64,000 nt of DNA from CBDUEF01 sp018063485 (GTDB taxonomy: Bacteria > Pseudomonadota > Alphaproteobacteria > Rhodobacterales > Rhodobacteraceae), in the NCBI GenBank assembly GCA_037045435.1, contig JBAOID010000019.1, positions 1 to 64,000 of the forward strand. The letters run 5' to 3'. Positions 48,254-55,643 of the stretch are shown piece after piece. The notes beneath the pieces are model-generated. The model was not told the DNA's origin. It saw nothing but the letters and a program-made list of their open reading frames with translations, and did no database searches. Both the position numbers and the translations under genes were made by a program. How positions within the stretch are numbered: position 1 is the stretch's first letter; the number at the start of each line of letters is the position of its first letter.

Positions 48254-49567
48254 TCACTCGGCCGGATCGGCATAGTGCGACTTGAAGTCTTCTTCGATCG
48301 TTGCAGGCTGTGGCAGCGGTTTTTCCAGCACACCCAACAGCGGCAGGATGATCAGAAAGTAAGCAAACCAGTAAGCCGCAGCAATCAGCGAAATCCAGGA
48401 TGTCAGGTTCGTTGGAACCTGCGCACCAGCCCACATCAAGACCACGAAGGTGATGCAGAGCAGCCAGAACCATGCCTTGAATCTCGGGCGGTATTTGCCC
48501 GACCGCACCGAGGAAGTGTCAAGCCAAGGCACCAGGGCCATGACCGCAATCGCGCCAAACATCGCCAGCACGCCGAAGAACTTGGCGTCAATGATGCCAA
48601 AGCTCAGGAACTGGACCAACTGAACCACCCAAACATCGGCGGTAAAGGCACGCAGGATTGCGTAGAATGGCAAGAAGTACCACTCTGGCACGATATGTGC
48701 AGGCGTGGACAGCGGGTTTGCCGGAATGTAGTTATCAGGATCGCCAAGGTAGTTCGGCATGAAGCCGACAACAGCAAAGAAGATCGCGAGAATCACCGCA
48801 AGCGCGAACAGATCCTTGATCACATAATAGGGCCAGAACGGAACGGTGTCCTTTTCCGCCTCGGCCTTGGAGCCACGACGCACTTCAACGCCGGTTGGAT
48901 TGTTGTTTCCGGTATTGTGGAACGCCCAGATATGAAGGGCGACCAGTGCCGCAATCACGAAGGGCAGAAGATAGTGCAATGAGAAGAAGCGGTTCAGCGT
49001 GGCATTATCAACTGACGGTCCGCCCAGCAGCCAGGTCTGGATCGCATCACCTACGCCAGGGATCGCGCCGAACAGGCCAGTGATCACCGTGGCACCCCAG
49101 AATGACATCTGACCCCAAGGCAGTACATAGCCCATGAAGCCTGTCGCCATCATTGCCAGATAGATCAGCATACCAATGATCCAGGTAACCTCGCGCGGGG
49201 CCTTGTAACTGCCGTAGTATAGTCCGCGGAAGATGTGCAGATAGACTGCGAAGAAGAACAGTGACGCGCCGTTGCCATGAAGATAGCGCAACATATAGCC
49301 GCCATTCACATCCCGCATGATGTGTTCAACGCTGGCAAAGGCCAGATCAACATGCGGTGTATAATGCATGGCCAGGACGATGCCGGTCACGATTTGCAGA
49401 ACTAGGCAGAATGCCAGAACGATGCCCCAGATCCACATCCAGTTCAGGTTTTTTGGCGTGGGAATCATCAGCGTGTCATAAACCATGCTGACGATGGGCA
49501 GACGCTTGTGCAGCCAGGTCTGAAAACCCGGCTTTGGTTCATAATGGTCGTGCGGAATTCCGGCCAT
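48254..49567 (-). CDS. petB: Cytochrome b of the bc1 complex
   Basis: PetB is the membrane core that holds two b hemes and both quinone sites. The 437-residue protein has eight spans. The PEWYF motif appears as HIVPEWYFLPFYAILRAF, and the first spans contain the heme-ligand histidines. The ATG at 49567 follows GAGGAAC and gives MAGIPHDHYEPKPGF, as in Rhodobacter. A GTG at 49582 overlapping the petA stop is the alternative start. It is flanked by petA and petC in the usual order. Confidence 0.96.
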   Translation of the reverse strand: MAGIPHDHYEPKPGFQTWLHKRLPIVSMVYDTLMIPTPKNLNWMWIWGIVLAFCLVLQIVTGIVLAMHYTPHVDLAFASVEHIMRDVNGGYMLRYLHGNGASLFFFAVYLHIFRGLYYGSYKAPREVTWIIGMLIYLAMMATGFMGYVLPWGQMSFWGATVITGLFGAIPGVGDAIQTWLLGGPSVDNATLNRFFSLHYLLPFVIAALVALHIWAFHNTGNNNPTGVEVRRGSKAEAEKDTVPFWPYYVIKDLFALAVILAIFFAVVGFMPNYLGDPDNYIPANPLSTPAHIVPEWYFLPFYAILRAFTADVWVVQLVQFLSFGIIDAKFFGVLAMFGAIAVMALVPWLDTSSVRSGKYRPRFKAWFWLLCITFVVLMWAGAQVPTNLTSWISLIAAAYWFAYFLIILPLLGVLEKPLPQPATIEEDFKSHYADPAE

Positions 49568-49578
49568 GATTTTGTTCC

Positions 49579-50139
49579 TCACCCGAGTTTGATTGTGGTT
49601 TCGTTTTCGAATTTAGCCACCGGAACCGGCAGGTTGCGCGGTGCCGGGCCTTTGCGAATTCGACCGGCCGAGTCATAGTGCGAGCCGTGGCAGGGGCAGA
49701 ACCAGCCGCCAAATTCGCCAGCGTTGCCAAGCGGGACGCAACCCAAATGGGTGCAGACGCCCATCATCACCAGCCATTCACCGGCTTCATCCAGCGTGCG
49801 GTTCTTGTCATCCGCGTCGGCAGTGGCATCAATATTCGCGTTTTCGGCATTGGTATCGACCAGATCGCTCAGCTTTACCGAACGGGCCAGATCAATATCG
49901 GCCTGGGTGCGACGACGGACAAAGACCGGCTTGCCGCGCCATTTCACGGTGAGCTGGGTGCCAACCTCAACGCCGCTGACATCCACCATGATCGAAGCCA
50001 ACGCCCGGACATCGGCGGCCGGGTTCATTTGGTTCACCAGCGGCCATACGGCGGCACCGGTTGCCACGACGCCAGCACCGGCGGTTGCGTAATACAGGAA
50101 ATCCCTGCGGTTGCCCGAGTGATCATCAGTTTGGGACAC
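49579..50139 (-). CDS. petA: Rieske iron-sulfur subunit of the bc1 complex
   Basis: The Rieske protein shuttles electrons from quinol to cytochrome c1. I place the start at the GTG at 50139, because it follows GGGAGAA and yields a start equivalent to Rhodobacter MSHAEDNAGTRRDFL. The twin-arginine signal/anchor is NRRDFLYYATAGAGVVATG. The cluster motifs CTHLGC and CPCHGSHYD, with two Cys and two His ligands, are intact. It has 186 residues. It is the first gene of petABC, and the region upstream to 50395 holds its promoter, which I could not pin down. Confidence 0.95.
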   Translation of the reverse strand: MSQTDDHSGNRRDFLYYATAGAGVVATGAAVWPLVNQMNPAADVRALASIMVDVSGVEVGTQLTVKWRGKPVFVRRRTQADIDLARSVKLSDLVDTNAENANIDATADADDKNRTLDEAGEWLVMMGVCTHLGCVPLGNAGEFGGWFCPCHGSHYDSAGRIRKGPAPRNLPVPVAKFENETTIKLG

Positions 50140-50395
50140 GAGAACTTCTCCCTTCAAAGGTCGCGGGGCAACAGGCCCATATATTGATTGGGCCACAGTT
50201 TCCTGCGACCTTGCACGGCGGGTTTTAGACAAGGAAAGCCGGGTCGTCCAGCGAACAAAGGCGCAGAGAGGCGGCAGAATTCAGCTTTTCCCCCTTTGCG
50301 ACCTTGAAGCTACAGAAAACTCTCCAATCAGCGCCATCTTCGCCGGGATCCCAACATAATCAAGACCCTTGGTAAAGCCCTTGGCTGGCTGCGGC

Positions 50396-50998
50396 TCACG
50401 CTGCTGGCGGTTCCGTTGCTTTCATCGAGGGACGGCGGGAAAATTCCGCAGCCCAGGCGGCCAGGTGCGGCCTGCCGTCCTGCCAATTTCGCGCGGAATG
50501 TCGGAAATCGAGATAGGCGAGTGCCGAGGCGAGGGCGATCTGGCCAATGTTCAGCGGCCCCATGTTTTGCGCCTTCGGTTCGATGCCATCGAGGGCCCGT
50601 GTGATCTTGGCCCATTGCCCCTCAAGCCATTCGGGAAAGCGCAAGCCTTCCGGGCGCAGGCGTATTTCATAGGCCATTGATACTGCCGCATCCAGAATAC
50701 CGTCAGCGGTAGCTTCCAGCACCAGCACCGGCCAAAGCGCGGCACCTTTGGGATAAAGCCCGGCGCCCGAGATTTCATCCAGGTAACGGCTGATAACCCG
50801 GCTGTCGTAAAGCGCGCCCTGATTTGTGGTCAGACAGGGAATCTTGCCCAGGGGATTGAGCTGCACGGGCATTGTGCCCGGATCAAGAGGGGTTCCGGCA
50901 ACAACAACTTCCTCAACATGCTCGGTCAGACCGGATTCGCGGACCTGCACCGAAATCTTGCGGCCAAAGGGCGTGGTGGGCGAAGTGTAAAGCTGCAT
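50396..50998 (-). CDS. Glutathione S-transferase family protein
   Basis: The 200-residue protein has the N-terminal thioredoxin-like domain MQLYTSPTTPFGRKISVQVRE and the glutathione-contact segment NPLGKIPCLTTNQGALYDSRVISRYLDE. The all-helical C-terminal domain ends with EFSRRPSMKATEPPA. The ATG at 50998 is the second of two adjacent ATGs after AAAGG, and either may be used. Its substrate is unknown. Members of this style occur beside rpmJ or respiratory genes without a fixed role. Confidence 0.85.
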   Translation of the reverse strand: MQLYTSPTTPFGRKISVQVRESGLTEHVEEVVVAGTPLDPGTMPVQLNPLGKIPCLTTNQGALYDSRVISRYLDEISGAGLYPKGAALWPVLVLEATADGILDAAVSMAYEIRLRPEGLRFPEWLEGQWAKITRALDGIEPKAQNMGPLNIGQIALASALAYLDFRHSARNWQDGRPHLAAWAAEFSRRPSMKATEPPAA

Positions 50999-51104
50999 CA
51001 TCTGGCCTTTCGTGGGCATGGATCGAATCACCGACAGCCTAGCAATCCCCGCTGCCCCGGCAACGGCACTATTTCAAGGCGGCGAGTCCAAAGGGAAAGA
51101 AAAA

Positions 51105-51129
51105 GCCGCCACAGATTGCTCTGGGCGGC
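51105..51129 (-). terminator. Rho-independent terminator of rpmJ
   Basis: On the minus strand the arms GCCGCC and GGCGGC pair, with extra pairing in the loop, and are followed by TTTTTCTTT. It begins 24 bases after the rpmJ stop. Confidence 0.85.
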
Positions 51130-51152
51130 CTATTCCACACTGAAAAGCGCGC

Positions 51153-51278
51153 TCAACCCTGACGGGCCTTGTAGCGCTTTTGCGTCTTGTTGATCACATA
51201 GACGCGGCCTTTACGGCGCACGACTTGGCAATCGCGATGACGCGTCTTCAGCGAACGGAGCGAGTTTGCAACCTTCAT
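51153..51278 (-). CDS. rpmJ: 50S ribosomal protein L36 (bL36)
   Basis: The 41-residue basic protein reads MKVANSLRSLKTRHRDC and continues RRKGRVYVINKTQKRYKARQG. This is the longer alphaproteobacterial form of bL36 with a reduced zinc-ligand set: only one cysteine is visible, as in the C-minus paralogue. An RBS (AAGGGAG) precedes the ATG, and a strong terminator follows. It is a stand-alone gene here, not in the spc operon. Confidence 0.93.
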   Translation of the reverse strand: MKVANSLRSLKTRHRDCQVVRRKGRVYVINKTQKRYKARQG

Positions 51279-51348
51279 GGCTGTCTCCCTTGTCGCGGCG
51301 CGTCTTCGCGCCAGTTGAAAACCGTTGCTTTCCGAGGAAAGCGGTGAA

Positions 51349-51423
51349 TGGTGGGCGGTACTGGGATCGAACCAGTGGCCACTACGATGTCAACGTAGTG
51401 CTCTACCGCTGAGCTAACCGCCC
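51349..51423 (-). tRNA. tRNA-Val (anticodon GAC)
   Basis: The 75-nt minus-strand sequence folds as a full cloverleaf: acceptor GGGCGGT/ACCGCCC, D stem GCTC/GAGC, anticodon stem CTACG/CGTAG with loop TTGACAT, and T stem ACTGG/CCAGT with TTCGATC. The anticodon is GAC, decoding GUC and GUU. The discriminator is A and CCA is encoded. It lies 70 bases upstream of rpmJ. Confidence 0.97.
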
Positions 51424-51569
51424 ACAGCCTTGCCATTCCGCCCATCCAAACAAAAGGACGCGGGCGGAACCGCGTCGGTCTGCGGGGCTATAATGGGAGT
51501 CGTGGGGCTGATCAAGGGGTTTCAGCAGCAAGAAATTTATCGCACAGTACGATTCCAAAGGAAGAGCGC

Positions 51570-52445
51570 ATGTCATCGGAAGTCTTTCGCCTGTTCCACC
51601 CTCCCCGGCAAGACACTTCGGTGATCTTCGCCTCTCCGCATTCCGGGCGCGATTATGGGGCCGCTTTTCTGGAACAAAGCCAACTTGACGGCCAAATTCT
51701 GCGATCCTCGGAGGATGCCTTCGTTGAGGAATTGTTCGCCGCAGCCGCTGAACTTGGAGCGCCACTGTTGGCGGCACGGGTGCCCCGCGCCTATATTGAT
51801 CTGAACCGGGCACCTGATGAGTTGGACCCTGCGCTGATCGAGGGCGTGGGAAAGGCTCCGCATAACCCGCGAATCTCGTCGGGGCTGGGGGTGATCCCAA
51901 GGGTTGTTTCGGGCGGGCGCCAGATATATTCGGGCAAACTCCCCCTGGCCGAGGCCGAGGCCCGGTTGCGTGCCTATTGGCACCCCTATCACCAGACGCT
52001 GCGCGATTTGATCGAAACGACGCATCGGCGCTTTGGCCAGGTGATCTTGATTGATTGCCATTCGATGCCGCATGAGGCGATTGCCCATCACAGCCGTCCT
52101 GGGGTGCCTTGTCCGGAAGTGGTTTTAGGGGATCGGTTTGGGGCCTCTGCCGGGCGGGAGGTGATGGAGCAGGTAGAGGCAGCTTTTGCCGGTGCGGGCT
52201 TTCGGGTTGCCCGAAATGCCCCGTTTGCGGGGGCGTTCGTGTCGCAAAGCTATGGGCGGCCTTCGACCCGGCGTCATGTGGTTCAAGTGGAAATTGATCG
52301 CTCGCTGTATATGGACGAGCGGCAAGTGGTGCCCTTGCCGGGATTTGCCGACTTTGGTGCGGTGATCACCAAGGTTATACGCGACGTGGTCAAGATCGGG
52401 CGCGACGGGATTGAATATCATGATCGGCCGCTTGCTGCGGAATGA
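51570..52445 (+). CDS. N-formylglutamate amidohydrolase family protein
   Basis: The 291-residue enzyme has SPHSGRDYGAAF near residue 22, with a metal-binding His, the segment RVPRAYIDLNRAPDELDP, and LIDCHSMPHEA with its conserved Asp and His near 155. These are typical of N-formylglutamate deformylase (HutG2-like), which releases formate and glutamate late in histidine degradation. No other hut genes are nearby, so a broader role in deformylation is possible. It is convergent with dinB, with zero gap. Confidence 0.88.
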   Translation: MSSEVFRLFHPPRQDTSVIFASPHSGRDYGAAFLEQSQLDGQILRSSEDAFVEELFAAAAELGAPLLAARVPRAYIDLNRAPDELDPALIEGVGKAPHNPRISSGLGVIPRVVSGGRQIYSGKLPLAEAEARLRAYWHPYHQTLRDLIETTHRRFGQVILIDCHSMPHEAIAHHSRPGVPCPEVVLGDRFGASAGREVMEQVEAAFAGAGFRVARNAPFAGAFVSQSYGRPSTRRHVVQVEIDRSLYMDERQVVPLPGFADFGAVITKVIRDVVKIGRDGIEYHDRPLAAE

Positions 52446-53699
52446 TCAGCGCAAGGCGCGACCCTTGAAGATTGCCTTTGTGCCGAACTTTGAACGGATG
52501 GCGTCAGTAGCACGCTCGGCTGCGGCACGGGTGTTTGCGTTGGGGTCGAGCAAATCACCCGCCGCCTCTGCTTCGGCCCCATTGACAAGATCACTAAGGC
52601 CGACGCCGATCAGACGGTAAGGGCCGTTGACGCCAGCATGGTCAAACAATTCCCGTGCCATGCGGTAAATCATGTCCGTCAGTTGTGTCGCAGAAGGCAG
52701 GGTCTGCCGGCGGGTGACCAGTTGGAAATCGGATTTCTTGAGTTTCAGCGTCACGGTCCTGCCAGCCAGCGCCTTGGACTTGGCGCGATCGGCAACCTGT
52801 TCGGACAGTCGCCAAAGATGGCCGTCAAGCAGATCGCTGTTGGAAGTATCCTCAAGGAATGTGGTTTCCTTGCTGATCGACTTCAGCTTTTCGTCGCGAT
52901 CAACACGGCGGTTGTCTTGACCACGGGCAAGATGCCAGAGCCGATCTCCCATTTGACCAAACCGCGCAGAAAGATCGCGGCGGTCCCAGCGCAACAGGTC
53001 GGCAATGGTGCGGATGCCCGCTTTTCCCAGCGCCGTTTGTGTAGCCGAGCCAACGCCCCAGATGATACGCACAGGTTTCGGGCGCAAGAACGCCTCGGTT
53101 TCTTGTGCCCCGATTACCGAAAATCCGCGCGGCTTGTCGAGATCCGAGGCAATTTTTGCAAGAAATTTGTTATGTGACAACCCAACAGAACCCGACAGTC
53201 CCAATTGCTGCTCCATATCGCGCAGCAGCCGGGCGAGCAAAACCGCCGGAGGCGCGCCATGCAGCCGGGCGGTGCCGGTAAGATCGAGGAAGGCTTCGTC
53301 AAGGCTGAGCGGCTCGATGGCCGGAGTCAACACTTCCATCAAGGCACGAATGGCGCGGGAGGCTTCGGCGTAAACCGCCATGCGGGGCTTCACAACTACC
53401 GCCTCGGGGCACAGCTTAAGGGCCTGAAACATCGGCATGGCAGAGTGGACGCCGTGGATACGGGCGAGGTAGCAGCAGGTTGAGACAACCCCACGCGTGC
53501 CGCCGCCGACGATCACGGCCTTGTCGCGTAATTCAGGATTGTCACGTTTCTCAACCGAGGCATAGAAAGCGTCACAATCCATGTGGGCAATCGAAAGCTG
53601 GAACAACTCGGGATGAGACAGGACGCGGGGAGAGCGGCAAGACGGGCAGCGGGGGCCGCTCTCATAAAGGGACAGACAGTCGCGGCACAGAGAGGGCAT
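52446..53699 (-). CDS. dinB: DNA polymerase IV (Y-family)
   Basis: DinB copies damaged DNA with low fidelity. I start at the ATG at 53699, giving MPSLCRDCLSLYESGPRCPSC, because Rhodobacter homologues begin with this zinc-ribbon-like extension. A longer frame adds about 50 residues. The catalytic core starts at HMDCDAFYASVEKRDNP, with SLDEAFLDL carrying the second acidic pair, and the little-finger domain follows. It has 417 residues. There is no clear ribosome-binding site, so the start is less certain than the identity. A palindrome and direct repeats upstream may regulate it. Confidence 0.9.
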   Translation of the reverse strand: MPSLCRDCLSLYESGPRCPSCRSPRVLSHPELFQLSIAHMDCDAFYASVEKRDNPELRDKAVIVGGGTRGVVSTCCYLARIHGVHSAMPMFQALKLCPEAVVVKPRMAVYAEASRAIRALMEVLTPAIEPLSLDEAFLDLTGTARLHGAPPAVLLARLLRDMEQQLGLSGSVGLSHNKFLAKIASDLDKPRGFSVIGAQETEAFLRPKPVRIIWGVGSATQTALGKAGIRTIADLLRWDRRDLSARFGQMGDRLWHLARGQDNRRVDRDEKLKSISKETTFLEDTSNSDLLDGHLWRLSEQVADRAKSKALAGRTVTLKLKKSDFQLVTRRQTLPSATQLTDMIYRMARELFDHAGVNGPYRLIGVGLSDLVNGAEAEAAGDLLDPNANTRAAAERATDAIRSKFGTKAIFKGRALR

Positions 53700-53761
53700 G
53701 ATGTCGGCATTATGCGGGAGATCGAGCAGGCTGTCCACATGCACGACACAGATGCCGCATA

Positions 53762-53780
53762 TGTAACTCAATGAGTTACA
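53762..53780. promoter_or_regulatory. 19-bp palindrome built on TGTAACTCA
   Basis: TGTAACTCA is followed by one base and then TGAGTTACA, a perfect inverted repeat around a single centre base. It lies 62 bases upstream of the dinB start. It could be an operator for dinB or part of a phage end. The TGTAAC core recurs 65 and 85 bases further on. Confidence 0.6.
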
Positions 53781-53826
53781 CTGTGAGTTCATGTTTTCTC
53801 GGCAATTCATGGGGGGATTGCTGTTG

Positions 53827-53856
53827 TGTAACCAATACTGTCGGAATGTAACCAAT
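53827..53856. promoter_or_regulatory. Direct repeats TGTAACCAAT spaced 20 bp
   Basis: Two identical copies of TGTAACCAAT (53827-53836 and 53847-53856) are spaced 20 bases start to start, about two helical turns, so both would face the same side of the DNA. Such paired sites suit a transcription factor or a Mu-type transposase end. They lie 70 bases beyond the end of the downstream minus-strand small gene. Confidence 0.5.
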
Positions 53857-53923
53857 TAGGCCGGAAAACCCCGGCTATGCCGAGATTACCTGATAATGTC
53901 TGCTTACAGATGATTGGCGGCGG

Positions 53924-54268
53924 TCAGTTTGACCTCGTTTTCTGCCACCAGCGGTGGATTGCGGACAAGCTGACGCGGCGTTCGGGCGGGAAGTTATCTG
54001 CCACTTCCTTGGCAATCTGTGCGAAGGTCAGGGTGTCGAGCCTTGCCGCGACGAAGGCTTGCAGTTCGGAATCGACGGCGATTCTGGCTGGTCTTCCCAT
54101 GCGATGCGCGCGGCGATGTGCGGCGTTTACATCGTCTTTAACGGTGCTTTGAAGGCCCGTTGAAAGGGTCGCGACAAGGGTAGCGGTTTCGGCGCTCGCC
54201 TCCAACAGAAGGCGATGCAGGTGGCGGGCTTTGGTTTCAGCATTGGCCTTGCTTGGCGGCGGCAACAT
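53924..54268 (-). CDS. Small HTH-type protein, probable Mu-like prophage remnant
   Basis: The 114-residue protein has a C-terminal region GRPARIAVDSELQAFVAARLDTLTFAQIAKEVADNFPPERRVSLSAIHRWWQ. This resembles a helix-turn-helix or a short DNA-binding protein of the type found in Mu-like prophages of Rhodobacterales. The first 45 residues are probably helical (HLHRLLLEASAETATLVATL). An AAGGAAG site lies eight bases before the ATG. No known catalytic site is seen. It follows the Mor-like gene in the same direction. The family identity is a guess from pattern. Confidence 0.6.
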   Translation of the reverse strand: MLPPPSKANAETKARHLHRLLLEASAETATLVATLSTGLQSTVKDDVNAAHRRAHRMGRPARIAVDSELQAFVAARLDTLTFAQIAKEVADNFPPERRVSLSAIHRWWQKTRSN

Positions 54269-54386
54269 GGTCTATTTCTTCCTTGGGCGTGACGCGGTGA
54301 TATTCCCCCGGCCGTAACACGACCTTCGGGTCGGAGTGCTATGCAGGGTTGCCGGGAAACCGGACTGGGGGGCCCTGCCGCCCAAC

Positions 54387-54722
54387 CTATTTCCGCGCTG
54401 GGGCGTATTGCCCCGCGAGATACCTGCTGACGGTGCTGTCAAAGACGCGCAAGGTGCGGGCAATCGCGGCTTTGGAATAGCCCTTCCAGTCCAGCATCTC
54501 CGCCAGCCAGCGCTTTGCAAGAGGGATGCGGCGTTGCAAGCTGGGGCGGGCGGCAAGCTCTTTCACCTTGTCGAAGCCAAGCAGCTCTTCAACATCGCTT
54601 TTCTCCTTCGGATCCTCAGCCAGATAGAGTTGCGCACCGCCGAATTGCGGGATGAACTGCACCGCCAATTCAGCGCCCAAAACTTCGACATAAGCCGCGA
54701 CTTGGGCAGTCGGGGGTGGCAT
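54387..54722 (-). CDS. Mor-like transcription activator, probable Mu-like prophage remnant
   Basis: The frame contains AVQFIPQFGGAQLYLAEDP near residues 20-38 of the short form, which is the FGG-x-LY pattern of Mor/C-type activators, and a C-terminal helix-turn-helix, YSKAAIARTLRVFDSTVSRYLAG. In Mu, Mor switches on middle transcription. I start at the ATG at 54722, which lacks a good ribosome-binding site. A GTG at 54791 would add 23 residues. No other phage genes are visible around it, so it looks like leftover phage DNA. Confidence 0.55.
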   Translation of the reverse strand: MPPPTAQVAAYVEVLGAELAVQFIPQFGGAQLYLAEDPKEKSDVEELLGFDKVKELAARPSLQRRIPLAKRWLAEMLDWKGYSKAAIARTLRVFDSTVSRYLAGQYAPARK

Positions 54723-54773
54723 CGGGCGGGCAATCTGGTTCAAGGGGTGCCTCAAAATATGGGCTAAGTCCAA

Positions 54774-54813
54774 GGCCCCAAAACGCACCACGGAAATAAT
54801 GCGCTTTGGGGCC
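54774..54813. repeat. 14-bp inverted repeat beside the Mor-like gene
   Basis: GGCCCCAAAACGCA and TGCGCTTTGGGGCC pair with one mismatch around a 12-base loop. It lies upstream of the Mor-like frame and directly before the IS left end. It may be a terminator or operator left from the phage. Confidence 0.6.
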
Positions 54814-54981
54814 GTGATAGCGCCCGCGCGAGGCTCTGTTGCACAAATCCGACGGGGGATTCATCTCGTGAATCCAGTGTGGTAACCGGACTGCATGAGC
54901 AGACCTGCAGCCCGCGCCTGCAAGACCCGGAACTGGCCGGCCTGCAACGCGGTGCTCAAGCAGCGCGGCTCGCTGACGATC

Positions 54982-55020
54982 CGTTGCCCGACAGGCGAAT
55001 GCGTGCATTCGCCGAGAGGG
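54982..55020 (-). repeat. Palindromic element PE1 (39 bp)
   Basis: On the minus strand it reads CCCTCTC, a 20-base hairpin with arms GGCGAATG and CATTCGCC, then TGTCGGGCAACG. It lies at the junction of the large deletion in the IS903-like transposase, opposite to the gene direction. It is flanked by C and G. Confidence 0.85.
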
Positions 55021-55150
55021 GGGAATTGATCAGCAAACGCTGGACATCCGGGCGGCGGAGTTCACCACCAGTGATGTTGGCGAGGCACCCATGCTGCCCG
55101 ATTTGCTCGACCAGATCCCGCCCGACCAGGAGATCACAGGCGTCACCGCC

Positions 55151-55189
55151 CCCTCTCACGGTTTGCAGGCAAACCGTTGCCGGGCAACG
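55151..55189 (+). repeat. Palindromic element PE2 (39 bp)
   Basis: CCCTCTC, a 20-base hairpin with arms ACGGTTTG and CAAACCGT, then TGCCGGGCAACG. Removing it restores VTADGAFDARKCHDAI of the transposase exactly. The insertion is in frame and contains no stop. It is flanked by C and G. Confidence 0.9.
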
Positions 55190-55361
55190 GACGGTGCCTT
55201 CGACGCGCGCAAATGCCATGACGCTATCGCCGCCCGAGGTGCCGCCGCGATCATTCCGCCGAGGAAGAGCGTCAAACCCTGGAAACCCGACACCCCCGGG
55301 GCAATCGCCCGCAACGAAGCCCTGCGCGTATCAAAACGCTTCAGCCGGGCCAACTGGCGAC

Positions 55362-55402
55362 CCCTCTCGGCAGCATCCTGTGGATGCGCCTGCCGGGCAA
55401 TG
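55362..55402 (+). repeat. Palindromic element PE3 (41 bp)
   Basis: CCCTCTC, a 22-base hairpin with core arms GCATCC and GGATGC extended by GGC/GCC around a bulged A, then TGCCGGGCAATG. Removing it restores NWRRWSGYHRRSR. The insertion shifts the frame by two. It is flanked by C and G. Confidence 0.9.
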
Positions 55403-55643
55403 GATGGAGCGGTTACCATCGAAGGAGCCGCGTCGAGACAAGGATGCACTGTGTCAAACTGCCAGGCCAGCGCCTCATGGTGCGGGACTTCGACCGTCAG
55501 GTCGCTGAGATCCAGGCTCGCGCGGCCGTCCTGAACGGCTTCACCGCACTCGGCATACCCGTCACAACGGCCGCAGGATAAGTCCGCCCGGGGAAAGGGG
55601 AACTCCGACAGTCAGGCGATTTGTGCAACAGAGCCGATGGCCT

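Larger units (their letters stand above)
54894..55581 (+). pseudogene. IS903-like transposase, broken
   Basis: The frame starts MSRPAARACKTRNWPACNAVLKQRGSLTI, then jumps, across the first palindromic element, to GIDQQTLDIRAAEFTTSDVGEAPMLPDLLDQIPPDQEI. About 100 codons that include the first catalytic Asp are missing. A 39-bp element interrupts VTA/DGAFDARKCHDAI in frame, adding 13 codons, and a 41-bp element interrupts NWR/RWSGYHRRSRVETRMHC out of frame. The gene ends FTALGIPVTTAAG. It cannot make an active DDE transposase. The remaining parts still read well, so decay is recent or the element was active not long ago. Confidence 0.88.
54832..55635 (+). mobile_element. Decayed IS5-family element, IS903-like group
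   Basis: Both ends are the same 18-bp inverted repeat, GGCTCTGTTGCACAAATC at 54832-54849 and its complement at 55618-55635. The repeat matches the IS903-group style. The element is 804 bp instead of about 1,050. The transposase has lost a central part and carries three palindromic insertions. Flanking nine-base sequences differ on the two sides, so no target duplication is visible and the element or its surroundings have rearranged. Its right end lies eight bases from the ftrD stop codon. Confidence 0.9.

Noticed and set aside
54893..55640. A complete, active IS903-like element
   Set aside because: Both ends are present, but the transposase lacks its middle part and one insertion shifts the frame.
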